A stretch of 25,412 nucleotides of DNA, from assembly GCA_910586745.1 (NCBI GenBank), contig CAJUJZ010000007.1:14557-39968 (forward strand). Direction: 5' to 3'. The stretch is from an uncultured Mucispirillum sp. GTDB lineage: Bacteria > Chrysiogenota > Deferribacteres > Deferribacterales > Mucispirillaceae. Shown here one piece after another: positions 1 to 6,659 of the stretch (position 1 is its first letter; each line of letters begins with the position of its first letter). The notes beneath the pieces are model-generated. The model did not search any database, was not told where the DNA came from, and saw nothing but the letters and a program-made list of their open reading frames with translations. The position numbers and the translations under genes were made by a program.

Positions 1-119
1 TTTTTTTGATTCCTCCCGACTTGGTCGGAAAAAAGTGTCCTCGTAAAAATCACTCCCCAGCCACTTTTTTTGATTCCTCCCGACTTGGTCGGAAAAAAGT
101 GTCCTCGTAAAAATCACTC
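1..119 (-). repeat. Tandem 64-bp repeat of a structured leader element
   Basis: Two copies (about 1-55 and 65-119) are in tandem with a 64-bp period. Read on the minus strand each has a GAGGACAC-T-run, an inner hairpin CCGACCAAGTCGG, GGAGGA, and an A-run ending GTGG that pairs back with CACTTTTTT. The same architecture lies on the plus strand at 13,053-13,120, in front of the 35-residue peptide gene, with compensatory changes in the outer stem (CTGTTTTT pairing AAAAACAG). The stop codon of the upstream gp10-like gene lies inside the first element. The left copy is cut by the window edge, so a related small peptide gene may follow just outside. Confidence 0.75.
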
Positions 120-614
120 GCCCCTGCTATTACTGACTTCATAACTTACAGCATTACGCATATCACCAGTATCAACAAGTGGTGTGCTTCTGCCGCCTTT
201 CATTTTTATAGTGTATGGGTGGTTTGGCACAAAACCGCCTTTTGATATACTCTGCTGAATATCTGAACGCATAAGCTGACCTGTTTTTTTTAGCACTTTC
301 TCTACTACATTTTTATCTGTAATACCCATAGTTTTAAGTTGAGATTTAATGCTTTCTGCCCATGTATCAGTATTATCACTTATTGCATTTCTAAAAAAAG
401 GGCGGGCAGGAATATGAACTTTCTTTTTGCTGCTTTTAGTGCCATACTCATTCCAGTATGCGATTTCTGCTATGCTTGGACCTTCGCTGGTAGTTTGAGC
501 ACCTTCTAATATACCAACTTTTAATGACTTATTAGCAGCGTATAAATGTCGTAATACTCCGTCTAACTTTTCTTCATCAAATTTAAGTTCTAGACTTCCT
601 TTTTTTAAATGCAA
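114..614 (-). CDS. HK97 gp10-like neck/tail-completion protein
   Basis: This 166-residue protein resembles the HK97 gp10 / head-tail joining family. It carries the segment IPARPFFRNAI near residues 93-103, typical of these neck proteins, and a C-terminal LVDTGDMRNAVSYEV stretch that normally closes the fold. Its likely role is connecting the head to the tail. The start is a TTG with a GGAG ribosome site eight bases upstream; no ATG lies nearby. The last codons and the TGA stop run into the tandem leader repeat, so the natural end may have been replaced. It is the last gene of the late operon visible here. The family call is by motif and position only. Confidence 0.7.
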   Translation of the reverse strand: MHLKKGSLELKFDEEKLDGVLRHLYAANKSLKVGILEGAQTTSEGPSIAEIAYWNEYGTKSSKKKVHIPARPFFRNAISDNTDTWAESIKSQLKTMGITDKNVVEKVLKKTGQLMRSDIQQSISKGGFVPNHPYTIKMKGGRSTPLVDTGDMRNAVSYEVSNSRGE

Positions 615-633
615 TTTAAATACTCCTACAAAT

Positions 634-660
634 AGATTCTTCGCTCTGCTCAGAATGACA
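634..660 (-). repeat. Dispersed short repeat, family A
   Basis: One of nine copies in this window of a short imperfect palindrome whose ends read AGATTCTTCG and CAGAATGACA. The central few bases vary and usually form a GGC-loop-GCC stem. This copy sits just upstream of the TTG start of the gp10-like gene. Confidence 0.8.
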
Positions 661-663
661 TAT

Positions 664-765
664 TATGTGCCTAATGCAATTTCATACCTTTTATAAATAT
701 CCCACCCAGTTTGTATTTTTGCACCATCTGCCAATACATATATCCACACTGGGTTTGAGTAAATT
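664..765 (-). pseudogene. Orphan 3' end of a second DUF4054 connector gene
   Basis: On the minus strand this stretch encodes TQTQCGYMYWQMVQKYKLGG, followed by IFIKGMKLH and a stop. That is nearly identical to the C-terminus of the intact DUF4054 gene at 881-1279 (AQTQCGYSYWQMVQKYKLGG). There is no upstream part and no start codon. The copy is diverged at the DNA level but still in frame, so it looks like a remnant of a related phage's gene left by recombination rather than a recent duplication. A three-hairpin repeat (776-860) separates it from the intact gene. Confidence 0.8.
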
Positions 766-775
766 ATTAAACAGC

Positions 776-860
776 AACAAAAAAACATCATATTTTTTTA
801 TTGACACACTTCGCAAAATGTGATTTTGCTTCGTTTACTATATACGGCACATCCTGTGCC
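776..860 (-). repeat. Three-hairpin GGA element, copy 1
   Basis: In late-mRNA sense the element begins with the perfect hairpin GGCACAGGATGTGCC (GGA loop), continues with GCAAAATCACATTTTGC, and ends with an A/T hairpin whose loop (TATGATG) lacks GGA. Spacing and linkers match the other copies listed in this window, so this is a partly degenerate member. It lies between the DUF4054 gene and its orphan 3' fragment. Confidence 0.65.
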
Positions 861-880
861 TATGGTTTACTCATCCCGTG

Positions 881-1279
881 CTAATGATTTTTCCTGCCAT
901 TAATAAATATTCCACCCAATTTATACTTTTGCACCATTTGCCAGTAAGAATAACCGCACTGGGTTTGAGCAAACCATGCAGCACCTTTTTTCTGCTCCAC
1001 ATAAAAACTTGCAGATACTGAACCTTCTGTGGCACTTGTAATGCTGCCAACCTGTCCAGATGTAGCAAGTGTTGCAATATGGCAGGTAAGCAGGTATAGT
1101 AATATCTGCCTGTCATATACTTGCCTATCTGGATTGTAAGGAATAAGCGAGCTTTCTTTATTTGAGCAAATAAGCGTAGCTTCATCAAAGCAGTTTTGCA
1201 AAAAAGCATCGCTGTATTTATCAGGATTTGCAAACTGTGGTCGCTGCTGCCTGAATAATGCAGGGTCAAATATTACCAT
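881..1279 (-). CDS. DUF4054-type head-tail connector protein
   Basis: The protein is about 132 residues. It resembles the DUF4054 head-tail adaptor family: an N-terminal FDPALFRQQRPQFAN segment, a central helical region, an SATEGSVSASF motif, and an aromatic C-terminus (WFAQTQCGYSYWQMVQKYK). It probably sits at the portal vertex between head and tail. The chosen start is the ATG at 1279, five bases after GGAG; a GTG two codons upstream overlaps that ribosome site and is less likely. Directly upstream of the ribosome site is an inverted repeat (AAATTGGA/TCCAATTT), then a three-hairpin element. The family call is by recognisable motifs and position between capsid and neck genes. Confidence 0.75.
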   Translation of the reverse strand: MVIFDPALFRQQRPQFANPDKYSDAFLQNCFDEATLICSNKESSLIPYNPDRQVYDRQILLYLLTCHIATLATSGQVGSITSATEGSVSASFYVEQKKGAAWFAQTQCGYSYWQMVQKYKLGGIFINGRKNH

Positions 1280-1335
1280 TTTCACTCCTTCATAAATTGG
1301 AATAAATCCAATTTATTCACTCGTTTATTTTTATT

Positions 1336-1424
1336 AAAATTTTCGTCCGTGAAAATTTTAAACCACGAAAACCCCGAGCGAGTCGGTTGTTTTCTTACAC
1401 AAGTGGGCTTTTGTCCTAAAAGCC
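1336..1424 (-). repeat. Three-hairpin GGA element, copy 2
   Basis: In mRNA sense the hairpins are GGCTTTT-AGGAC-AAAAGCC, a middle CCGA/TCGG stem, and AAAATTTTC-ACGGAC-GAAAATTTT. The linker CACTTGTGTAAG matches CGCTTGCGTAAG in other copies. The element sits in the leader of the DUF4054 gene, immediately before a further hairpin that abuts the ribosome site. Confidence 0.8.
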
Positions 1425-1954
1425 TATGTGTCTTTTTTATAAACTTTTACTTTCTGCAGGTCTTTTATACTTGTGTTTTCACCTACTTCTACAGGCTCCA
1501 TGCCAGACTTGATTTCATCATGCTCATTACTTTGCCGTGCAGCTGATGCTTTATCGTTTGATGCAAATATCAATCCGTTTTTAAACACATTCATTGTAGA
1601 GTAAGTTTTTTTGATATGCTCCCAATCCTGCCTGTCTATAACTGTCATACCAAACCCACCATCAGGCAAAATGCCGCTTTTTAACCCTTTTAAATTGGCA
1701 GCATTACCCTTAATAATTACATATCTGTTATTAGGTAAATTGAATTTGATACCCTGCGGATGCTTTAAACATACTATTACTTTATCATTTTTAGGCTCTA
1801 TACCATGAATGGCAGGTGCTTCCTGCTTTGCAGGCTCTTTTACTTCTGTATCATTTACAACACTGATTTCTGCCTGCTCTGCTGTTTCTTCCAAAACAGC
1901 AGCAGCTGTGGTTGTTTCATTACTTTTTTCTATATTCTCTTTTCTATTACCCAT
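1424..1954 (-). CDS. Phage structural-region protein of unknown function
   Basis: This 176-residue protein lies between the major capsid gene and the DUF4054 connector gene, so a head or head-tail role is likely. Residues 1-50 are rich in Glu, Thr and Ala and look disordered. The centre (about 57-135) is a compact domain with KVIVCLKHPQGIKF, a Gly/Asn-rich loop, a GGFGMTVIDRQDWEHI segment and a FKNGLIFAS strand. The start ATG follows GAGGAAAAC. Upstream, an inverted repeat with AAAAACT/AGTTTTT arms occupies part of the gap. The final codons come from the adjoining three-hairpin repeat. I do not recognise a named family. Confidence 0.75.
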   Translation of the reverse strand: MGNRKENIEKSNETTTAAAVLEETAEQAEISVVNDTEVKEPAKQEAPAIHGIEPKNDKVIVCLKHPQGIKFNLPNNRYVIIKGNAANLKGLKSGILPDGGFGMTVIDRQDWEHIKKTYSTMNVFKNGLIFASNDKASAARQSNEHDEIKSGMEPVEVGENTSIKDLQKVKVYKKDT

Positions 1955-2084
1955 GTTTTCCTCTTTAATTTATTGTGTTATAAAAACTACCGACCTGAGC
2001 GGGAGTTTTTATTCTTTATGATAAGCAGTAATGGTGAATTGCTGCTTATCGGCATTATTAATAATTAACTATTACTGCAAGCCT

Positions 2085-2110
2085 AATTAAAAATGTTTAC
2101 ATTTTTAATT
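2085..2110. terminator. Perfect inverted repeat after the capsid gene
   Basis: AATTAAAAATG and CATTTTTAATT form a perfect 11-bp inverted repeat with a 4-base loop, five bases beyond the capsid stop codon. It may stabilise or partly terminate the late transcript; it lacks a clean T-run on the minus strand. A second inverted repeat (GATAAGCAG/CTGCTTATC, about 2019-2050) lies further on. Confidence 0.45.
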
Positions 2111-2114
2111 ACTG

Positions 2115-3140
2115 CTATATTCCTGTCATTACTGCAATGCCTGATGGCTGCTTAATAATAGAGCCATAGGTAGAAAATGCTATTTTTTGTTTCTGACCAG
2201 ACATTTCACGCACAAGTGGAAAAACTCTAAACTTCTCACCAAATGCAGCTTCTGCAACCTGTTCACCATCTATCTCTTCCACACTCATTATCATTTGAGA
2301 ATCACCATTGCTTTCTTCAAGCTCTGGAAGCACTATAATTTCAATACCACCCACAAAATACTTGTTCAGCATATCCATTACAGATATATTATACTGAGTA
2401 GCTTTGCCAAGCTCTACATTGCAGGAAGGGGATAATGCCAGCTTGATTTTATAATTTGCTGTAATATTCTTGTTTTGATTAACAAGTTCTGCAAATAAAG
2501 TAAGAATATCATTATATATTGCAAGAGTATCTTTTGTACTCCATTTAATGCCGCCGTCTGTGCCAGTTGGACTTGCAGCAATAGCAGCATTTAAGTTTGG
2601 GTCATTTAAATACCCGTAAACTTCCATACCTTTCACGCCATACAAATAAAAATAGTTGCTTGCAATAGAAACAGTAAGTGCTGCTGCACGCTGTTTATCA
2701 GCTATATAGTTAATTTTAGCTTCAGCAAGCAGCTCTTCTTCAAAATCACCATATTCTATAACTGTTTGAAATTTCGCCTGCTCTCTGCGTGGAAAGTTAT
2801 AGTTTACATCGCTTCTGCCATTTGGGCTGAAATCTCCATAAGGGGCAATGTAACCTAAACCTTCTGCAACTCTAAATATGTAAGTTGAAGTAGTCCAGCT
2901 GCCAGCTTTTACTTCTCTTGCAAGTTTTGTAGCATTTCGCGGGTCAAACAGCACATTGGTTACTGCTGTATCAATATAGCTGGTTAGAACAGCAGGAACA
3001 GCTATATTTGGACTAGTCTGCATTGCTGCGTCTTGTGCTAAAATTAAAAGTTCCTGAATATTCTGCTTATTACGAACATATGCACCTAATGCACCTGAGC
3101 CGCTTAAGCCATAATCACATAAATCTTTTTGTTCTATCAT
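2115..3140 (-). CDS. Major capsid protein, DUF2184-like
   Basis: The product is about 341 residues and resembles DUF2184 major capsid proteins. It has a helical N-terminus, an AVPAVLTSYIDTAVTNVLF segment, the GSWTTSTYIFRVAEGLG region, FSPNGRSDVNYNFPRR, and a long alternating domain ending in FSTYGSIIKQPSGIAVMTGI. It would form the icosahedral shell. The start is taken at the ATG at 3140, preceded by GAGG; the frame is open further upstream but that extension overlaps the previous gene and lacks a ribosome site. The gene follows the cement-protein stop by 5 bp, so the two are probably translated together. The family call rests on overall resemblance and on position after protease-scaffold and cement genes. 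Confidence 0.8.
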   Translation of the reverse strand: MIEQKDLCDYGLSGSGALGAYVRNKQNIQELLILAQDAAMQTSPNIAVPAVLTSYIDTAVTNVLFDPRNATKLAREVKAGSWTTSTYIFRVAEGLGYIAPYGDFSPNGRSDVNYNFPRREQAKFQTVIEYGDFEEELLAEAKINYIADKQRAAALTVSIASNYFYLYGVKGMEVYGYLNDPNLNAAIAASPTGTDGGIKWSTKDTLAIYNDILTLFAELVNQNKNITANYKIKLALSPSCNVELGKATQYNISVMDMLNKYFVGGIEIIVLPELEESNGDSQMIMSVEEIDGEQVAEAAFGEKFRVFPLVREMSGQKQKIAFSTYGSIIKQPSGIAVMTGI

Positions 3141-3145
3141 AATAA

Positions 3146-3643
3146 TTAACCTCGTTTTGAAATTATAATTATATCCTGAGCAGCTCCACCTTTTGAAACA
3201 ACCCACTCTGTTTCAACAGCTCCCTCTACTGTGCTGCCAGCTGCTGCTGTAGATACTTCACCAGTTGATAAGTCTGCAAACACTTTCTGACCTGCTGATG
3301 CTTCTGTTTTGGTCTGCATAAACCAATCACCAGTTTCTGCAACCATTACTCCCTGACCAGCTGGTATCAGCATAGATGCTTCTTCATCATAGTTAAGATA
3401 TGTCTGGATACTTTCTGCTGATACTATACCAGCTGGTAAGCCTGTGCCTGTATTTAAATATGTATCAGGATTATATACTTCACTGTTATTCTCTCCTGCT
3501 GTCTTCCATGCAAACCTGCCAGCTGTCACACCGTTTTCTCCTGCAACAGGCTGATATGGTGCATAACTAACAGGGTTATCTGTGGCTTTTGAACCAGCTC
3601 TGCCTAATGCCTGATACTGTCTTGAATTTTTTGGAAAACCCAT
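3146..3643 (-). CDS. Structural cement (capsid decoration) protein
   Basis: This 165-residue, low-complexity protein is rich in Ala, Gly, Thr and Val. It resembles phage structural cement proteins that decorate or stabilise the capsid: an N-terminal MGFPKNSRQY, a middle GRFAWKTAGENN, and a C-terminal beta-rich half with LIPAGQGVMVAETGDWF. It is encoded directly upstream of the major capsid gene. The start ATG follows GGAGTGAATA. Its leader is unusual: a 147-bp unit containing the ribosome site, an ATG and a three-hairpin element is tandemly repeated behind it. Family assignment is moderate. Confidence 0.65.
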   Translation of the reverse strand: MGFPKNSRQYQALGRAGSKATDNPVSYAPYQPVAGENGVTAGRFAWKTAGENNSEVYNPDTYLNTGTGLPAGIVSAESIQTYLNYDEEASMLIPAGQGVMVAETGDWFMQTKTEASAGQKVFADLSTGEVSTAAAGSTVEGAVETEWVVSKGGAAQDIIIISKRG

Positions 3644-3703
3644 TATTCACTCCTTTATAAATTTGAAAATAAATTCAAATTTATTCACTCGTTTATTTTT
3701 ATT

Positions 3704-3788
3704 AAAAAATTTGTCCATAAATTTTTTAAAACACGGATTTTCGGGCAAAGCCCTTAATCCTTACGCAAGCGATGAGACATCCTGTCTC
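3704..3788 (-). repeat. Three-hairpin GGA element, copy 3
   Basis: In mRNA sense: GAGACAGGATGTCTC (stem 6, loop GGA), a middle stem GGATT..AATCC enclosing GGGC-TTT-GCCC, then AAAAAATTT-ATGGAC-AAATTTTTT. The linker reads CGCTTGCGTAAG. It is part of the first 147-bp tandem unit. Confidence 0.85.
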
Positions 3789-3850
3789 ATTATTCACTCC
3801 TTTATAAATTTGAAAATAAATTCAAATTTATTCACTCGTTTATTTTTATT

Positions 3851-3935
3851 AAAAAATTTGTCCATAAATTTTTTAAAACACGGATTTTCGGGCAAAGCCC
3901 TTAATCCTTACGCAAGCGATGAGACATCCTGTCTC
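3851..3935 (-). repeat. Three-hairpin GGA element, copy 4
   Basis: This is a near-identical duplicate of copy 3, carried in the second 147-bp tandem unit. Confidence 0.85.
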
Positions 3936-3995
3936 ATTATTCACTCCTTTATAAATTTGAAATAAATTCAAATTTATTCACTCGTTTATTAATTT

Positions 3996-4781
3996 TTATT
4001 TAAAAACTTTAATATTTTTCTTAAATGCACTATTTTCTTCTTTACTGTCCATTGCTGTAACAGGTGTGCCGTAATGCTGTGCAGTTTTATTTTTTATAAT
4101 GGACTTATAAAGAGACTGATATGCAGACTTATCTACACCTGCAAAATCAGCTCCTTCTCTTTTTAATGCTTCTTTATAGATGTCTGATGCACTGTCATAT
4201 GCCAGTGGATTCACAGATACAGTCTTTTTAACATCAGCAGCTGCATTATATAATGATTTCATATGTTCCACTGCACGGGCAGAGCCTCGCTCTTCTGCCT
4301 GCTTAATTGCACTATCAAAAGCAGCTTTTGTTATAATAGCTTTATCGCTTGCAGCTTCAGCTTTTTTCATACCTTTGCTTTCATGCTCGCTGTCAAGTTT
4401 TTTTCTTTCTGCATTGCTGCGGATAAGCTCTTCACCATATTTAACACCTTCTGCAAAGGCTTTCTGCTCTGCTTCATTTTCGCTGTCACAGCCAGCAGTA
4501 TCCATTGCTTTTTTCATACCTTCGCTTTCATGTTCGCTGTCAAGTTTTTTTCTTTCTGCATTGTTACGGATAAGCTCTTCACCGTATTTTACGCCTTCTG
4601 CAAAGGCTTTCTGCTCCACTTCATTTTCGCTGTCACAGCCCGCTTTTTCCATTGCATCTTTATAGTTATCATCACTATCTGCTGCATGGGCTGGTTCATT
4701 CTTTTCTTCGTCCAAAAAACCTTGAAAGGCACTGTTTAATGCTTCAAATGCTTTTTTTAATTCTTCAACATTTTTTGCCAT
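3996..4781 (-). other. Probable internal start giving a separate scaffold protein
   Basis: An ATG at 4781, in frame with the larger gene, follows AAAGGAG with an 8-base spacer. This is a better ribosome site than most in the operon. The product would be 261 residues beginning MAKNVEELKKAFEAL, helical and acidic as scaffolds are. It is possible that these were once two separate genes and that the repeat between them removed the stop codon. Confidence 0.55.
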
Positions 4782-5516
4782 CTTTTTTTCTCCTTTTGTC
4801 TGGAATGGGGAAATTCCGTTTTCCCCCTTTCCACCTTCCCCCTTCGGCAAGGTGTCGCTGCGAACTTGTGTGAAAGTTCTTCGCTCCAGTTTATTATTTT
4901 CTTTTAAAGTCCCGCCCAGAGAATCATATACAAGCACATCGCTTCCTGCTCTGCCTTCAGCAACTAATGCAATATGGTTAGCCTGTATTTCTGTCATGAT
5001 AAAGTCGTATTTCTCACCATTAAATGAACCGCTTTCAAATACCGGCTTATATCTGTAACTTGCAGAAAGCTCTCTTTGCTTATTACTTTCAATAAGCTCT
5101 ATTGCTTTACTGTCTGTTATAATCAAAGCATTCATTATATAGGGTGATTCCCATTTGGCTGATGTGCCAGTGTAACCAATGCGCTCTTCTTTTAATGGGC
5201 GTTCTGCACTGTCTAGCTTATGCTCATCAAGCACTGGTATGCCGTTAAATGTGTTTAATGCTTTTTGAAGCTCGCTTCCCGCTCTATACCCATTATATAT
5301 TTTTTCAGGGTCAAGACCTAATATATCCCAGCCCGGTATCTCTCTGCCACGATACGGATTTACTGTCTCTTTTGTTAATGGGCTTATTTCAACATGCAAA
5401 TAGCCGTTAATATCCTTGTGTCTTCTGGAAGGGGCTTCAAACGCCAGCCCCTTTCCAACTTCCCCGCTTTTAAGGTGTCGCTCCGCAAAAGTGTGATTTT
5501 GCTCTGCTCCGTTCAT
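3996..5516 (-). CDS. DUF2213-like prohead protease fused to a scaffold domain
   Basis: The 506-residue frame has two parts. Residues about 32-200 resemble the DUF2213 phage protease family (ITDSKAIELIE, then RELSASYRYKPVFESG and NHIALVAEGRAGSDVLV, the likely Ser/His active region). Residues 246-506 are charged, helical and scaffold-like and contain a 49-residue tandem repeat. The join (about 210-245) is encoded by a dispersed repeat, and residues 2-31 are encoded by another copy of it. A strong internal ribosome site (AAAGGAG, 8-base spacer) precedes Met246, so the scaffold is probably also made alone, as lambda Nu3 is within C. The main start follows GGAG. Together they would guide and then mature the procapsid. 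Confidence 0.75.
   Translation of the reverse strand: MNGAEQNHTFAERHLKSGEVGKGLAFEAPSRRHKDINGYLHVEISPLTKETVNPYRGREIPGWDILGLDPEKIYNGYRAGSELQKALNTFNGIPVLDEHKLDSAERPLKEERIGYTGTSAKWESPYIMNALIITDSKAIELIESNKQRELSASYRYKPVFESGSFNGEKYDFIMTEIQANHIALVAEGRAGSDVLVYDSLGGTLKENNKLERRTFTQVRSDTLPKGEGGKGENGISPFQTKGEKKMAKNVEELKKAFEALNSAFQGFLDEEKNEPAHAADSDDNYKDAMEKAGCDSENEVEQKAFAEGVKYGEELIRNNAERKKLDSEHESEGMKKAMDTAGCDSENEAEQKAFAEGVKYGEELIRSNAERKKLDSEHESKGMKKAEAASDKAIITKAAFDSAIKQAEERGSARAVEHMKSLYNAAADVKKTVSVNPLAYDSASDIYKEALKREGADFAGVDKSAYQSLYKSIIKNKTAQHYGTPVTAMDSKEENSAFKKNIKVFK
4350..4643 (-). repeat. In-gene 49-codon tandem duplication in the scaffold
   Basis: Residues about 292-340 and 341-389 are near-identical copies containing AGCDSENE, QKAFAEGVKYGEELIR and ERKKLDSEHES. 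The copies differ at only a few positions (for example NEV/NEA and RNN/RSN). It is a helical, charged unit, so duplication probably lengthens a coiled segment. Confidence 0.9.
4792..4893 (-). repeat. In-coding dispersed repeat, family E, copy 1
   Basis: This copy encodes the linker between the protease and scaffold domains. It shares with the two other copies the core GC-GAGCGACACCTT-like stretch (here GCAGCGACACCTTG) followed by a purine-rich GGGGGAAGG region. It is more G+C-rich than its surroundings and keeps the reading frame open. Confidence 0.65.
5405..5512 (-). repeat. In-coding dispersed repeat, family E, copy 2
   Basis: This copy encodes residues about 2-32 of the protease-scaffold protein. 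The core is GCGGAGCGACACCTTAAAAG followed by GGGGAAGTTGGAAAGGGG. The family-like protein sequence begins only after it. Confidence 0.65.
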
Positions 5517-5519
5517 TTA

Positions 5520-6446
5520 TTACTCCATATTATCCTTTTCTATTCGTTTAAGTTGTAATTCTCTAATCTCTGGTATTATTGGCTCACTAGTGCAGCCACA
5601 GTTTATTTCCTGTCCCGGAAATATATGCAGCCTCTTATCTTTAAACCATAAGCCTTTATTTATATCATACACTTTATTATTAGCTTCTACATGTGTATGT
5701 CTTGGCTCTTTACTTCCCGGATTATGCTTCCATATCGCTTCTTTTATACCCAGCTCTTCATATTCAATATGGGTTATAATTGATGTCGCTTTATTATTCT
5801 GGTCTCTTGCTATAAGCATTGCCCTATCTTTGCTTACTTTATATCTCTTTGCTATCTGCTCAGATAAATATGCTAAATCTCTGCCACGAGTTATACTTTC
5901 CATTGTTATTGTTATAAGCTCATCAAAATACTTGTTTTCTATGCTTTTTATTAAGTTTATATTTTCAAGCATCAGTGCTTTTAATTTATCATGAGCATGT
6001 CGTGATAATTTTAAGTTAGTAGTCCAGCCCGCCTTTTTTAAAAGTGCTTTTAAATTATTAGTGCTGTGGGCTGTTGATTTCTTCACAAAATCTTTAGCAA
6101 TATCTTTTGATACATCATCAAAACGCTTACGCCAGCGTCTCATCAGTTTCTTTAATTCATCTTCAATATCAGAGCTTGCACTATCAAAAGCTAAACTGGT
6201 GGGGCACTCGGTCGCCGTTCCTAATCCCTTGCTCCCCCTTGCTTTAAAGTGTCGCTCCGCCGATACACGCTCGGCTTTACTCCAACTTTTAATATCACTG
6301 GCAATAATTTCTTTTTCATTTTCTTTATATCTGGCACCAAGCCACCATTTTACTGATGCATTCATTTCATCTATTAAACTCATCAGTTTTTTATAATACC
6401 ATTCCTTAATAGCTGCTGATGCTCTAACTCTTCCATTTACTCGCAT
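5520..6446 (-). CDS. Mu F / SPP1 gp7-like head morphogenesis protein
   Basis: This protein of about 308 residues has the C-terminal Mu F-like pattern: a helical AMLIARDQNNKAT segment, EELGIKEAIWKHN, a basic/His cluster PRHTHVEANN, and FPGQEINCGCTSEPII. Such proteins are minor head components near the portal. I chose the ATG at 6446, five bases after AGGG; the frame is open to a TTG at 6539, but that part is encoded by two family A repeats and lacks a ribosome site. Another ATG (6464) is supplied by a repeat end. A family E repeat encodes about 30 residues in the middle (SAERHFKARGSKG). It lies between portal and protease, the order seen in Mu-like phages. Confidence 0.8.
   Translation of the reverse strand: MRVNGRVRASAAIKEWYYKKLMSLIDEMNASVKWWLGARYKENEKEIIASDIKSWSKAERVSAERHFKARGSKGLGTATECPTSLAFDSASSDIEDELKKLMRRWRKRFDDVSKDIAKDFVKKSTAHSTNNLKALLKKAGWTTNLKLSRHAHDKLKALMLENINLIKSIENKYFDELITITMESITRGRDLAYLSEQIAKRYKVSKDRAMLIARDQNNKATSIITHIEYEELGIKEAIWKHNPGSKEPRHTHVEANNKVYDINKGLWFKDKRLHIFPGQEINCGCTSEPIIPEIRELQLKRIEKDNME
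6188..6288 (-). repeat. In-coding dispersed repeat, family E, copy 3
   Basis: This copy sits inside the Mu F-like gene and encodes about 30 extra residues. Its core GCGGAGCGACACTTTAAAGC is followed by a GGGGGAGCAAGGG stretch, shared with the two copies in the neighbouring protease-scaffold gene. The frame is preserved. Confidence 0.65.
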
Positions 6447-6458
6447 ATAATCCCTGTG

Positions 6459-6499
6459 TGTCATTCTGAACGCCTGCAAAAGCAGGCAGTGAAGAATCT
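6459..6499. repeat. Dispersed short repeat, family A
   Basis: This copy has TGTCATTCTGA and GAAGAATCT ends and an enlarged centre containing GCCTGCAAAAGCAGGC. It lies just upstream of the Mu F-like gene, in inverted orientation to the next copy. Confidence 0.8.
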
Positions 6500-6525
6500 T
6501 ATCTCTTTTCAATTTCAATAGCTTT

Positions 6526-6554
6526 AGATTCTTCGCCAAAGGCTCAGAATGACA
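6526..6554. repeat. Dispersed short repeat, family A
   Basis: This is the inverted partner of the copy at 6459-6499; 26 bp separate them. The pair creates a longer inverted repeat in the leader of the Mu F-like gene. Confidence 0.8.
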
Positions 6555-6659
6555 TTTTTTAAAATTTACCTTTTAAGCGGTTTTGTTTTTTAAAATGATT
6601 AATCATACCTAACCACACTAAACTTTTAAAAATAAACAAAATTAAACAATAAAATTCAT

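Larger units (their letters stand above)
3642..3965 (-). repeat. 147-bp tandem repeat in the cement-gene leader
   Basis: Two near-identical units start at 3642 and 3788, and a third partial unit starts at 3935, giving a period of 147 bp (first offset 146-147). Each unit has, in mRNA sense, an ATG with a small frame MRQDVSSLA, a three-hairpin GGA element, an AAATTTGAA/TTCAAATTT hairpin and the ribosome site GGAGTGAATA. The near-perfect identity points to recent duplication. Because 147 is a multiple of three, an opposite-strand frame with a 49-residue repeat stays open; I treat it as non-coding. Confidence 0.85.

Noticed and set aside
871..1269. Alternative minus-strand frame over the DUF4054 gene
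   Set aside because: It overlaps the recognised connector gene in another frame and has no family resemblance or ribosome site.
3663..3965. Plus-strand frame with a 49-residue internal repeat
   Set aside because: It only mirrors the 147-bp tandem repeat, which is a multiple of three. It has no ribosome site and lies opposite leader elements.
4180..4739. Long plus-strand frames opposite the scaffold gene
   Set aside because: They are Ser/Phe-rich mirrors of a charged helical repeat, without a ribosome site.
6447..6539. N-terminal extension of the Mu F-like protein from a TTG
   Set aside because: The extension is encoded by two inverted family A repeats and lacks a ribosome site; a better site precedes the ATG at 6446.
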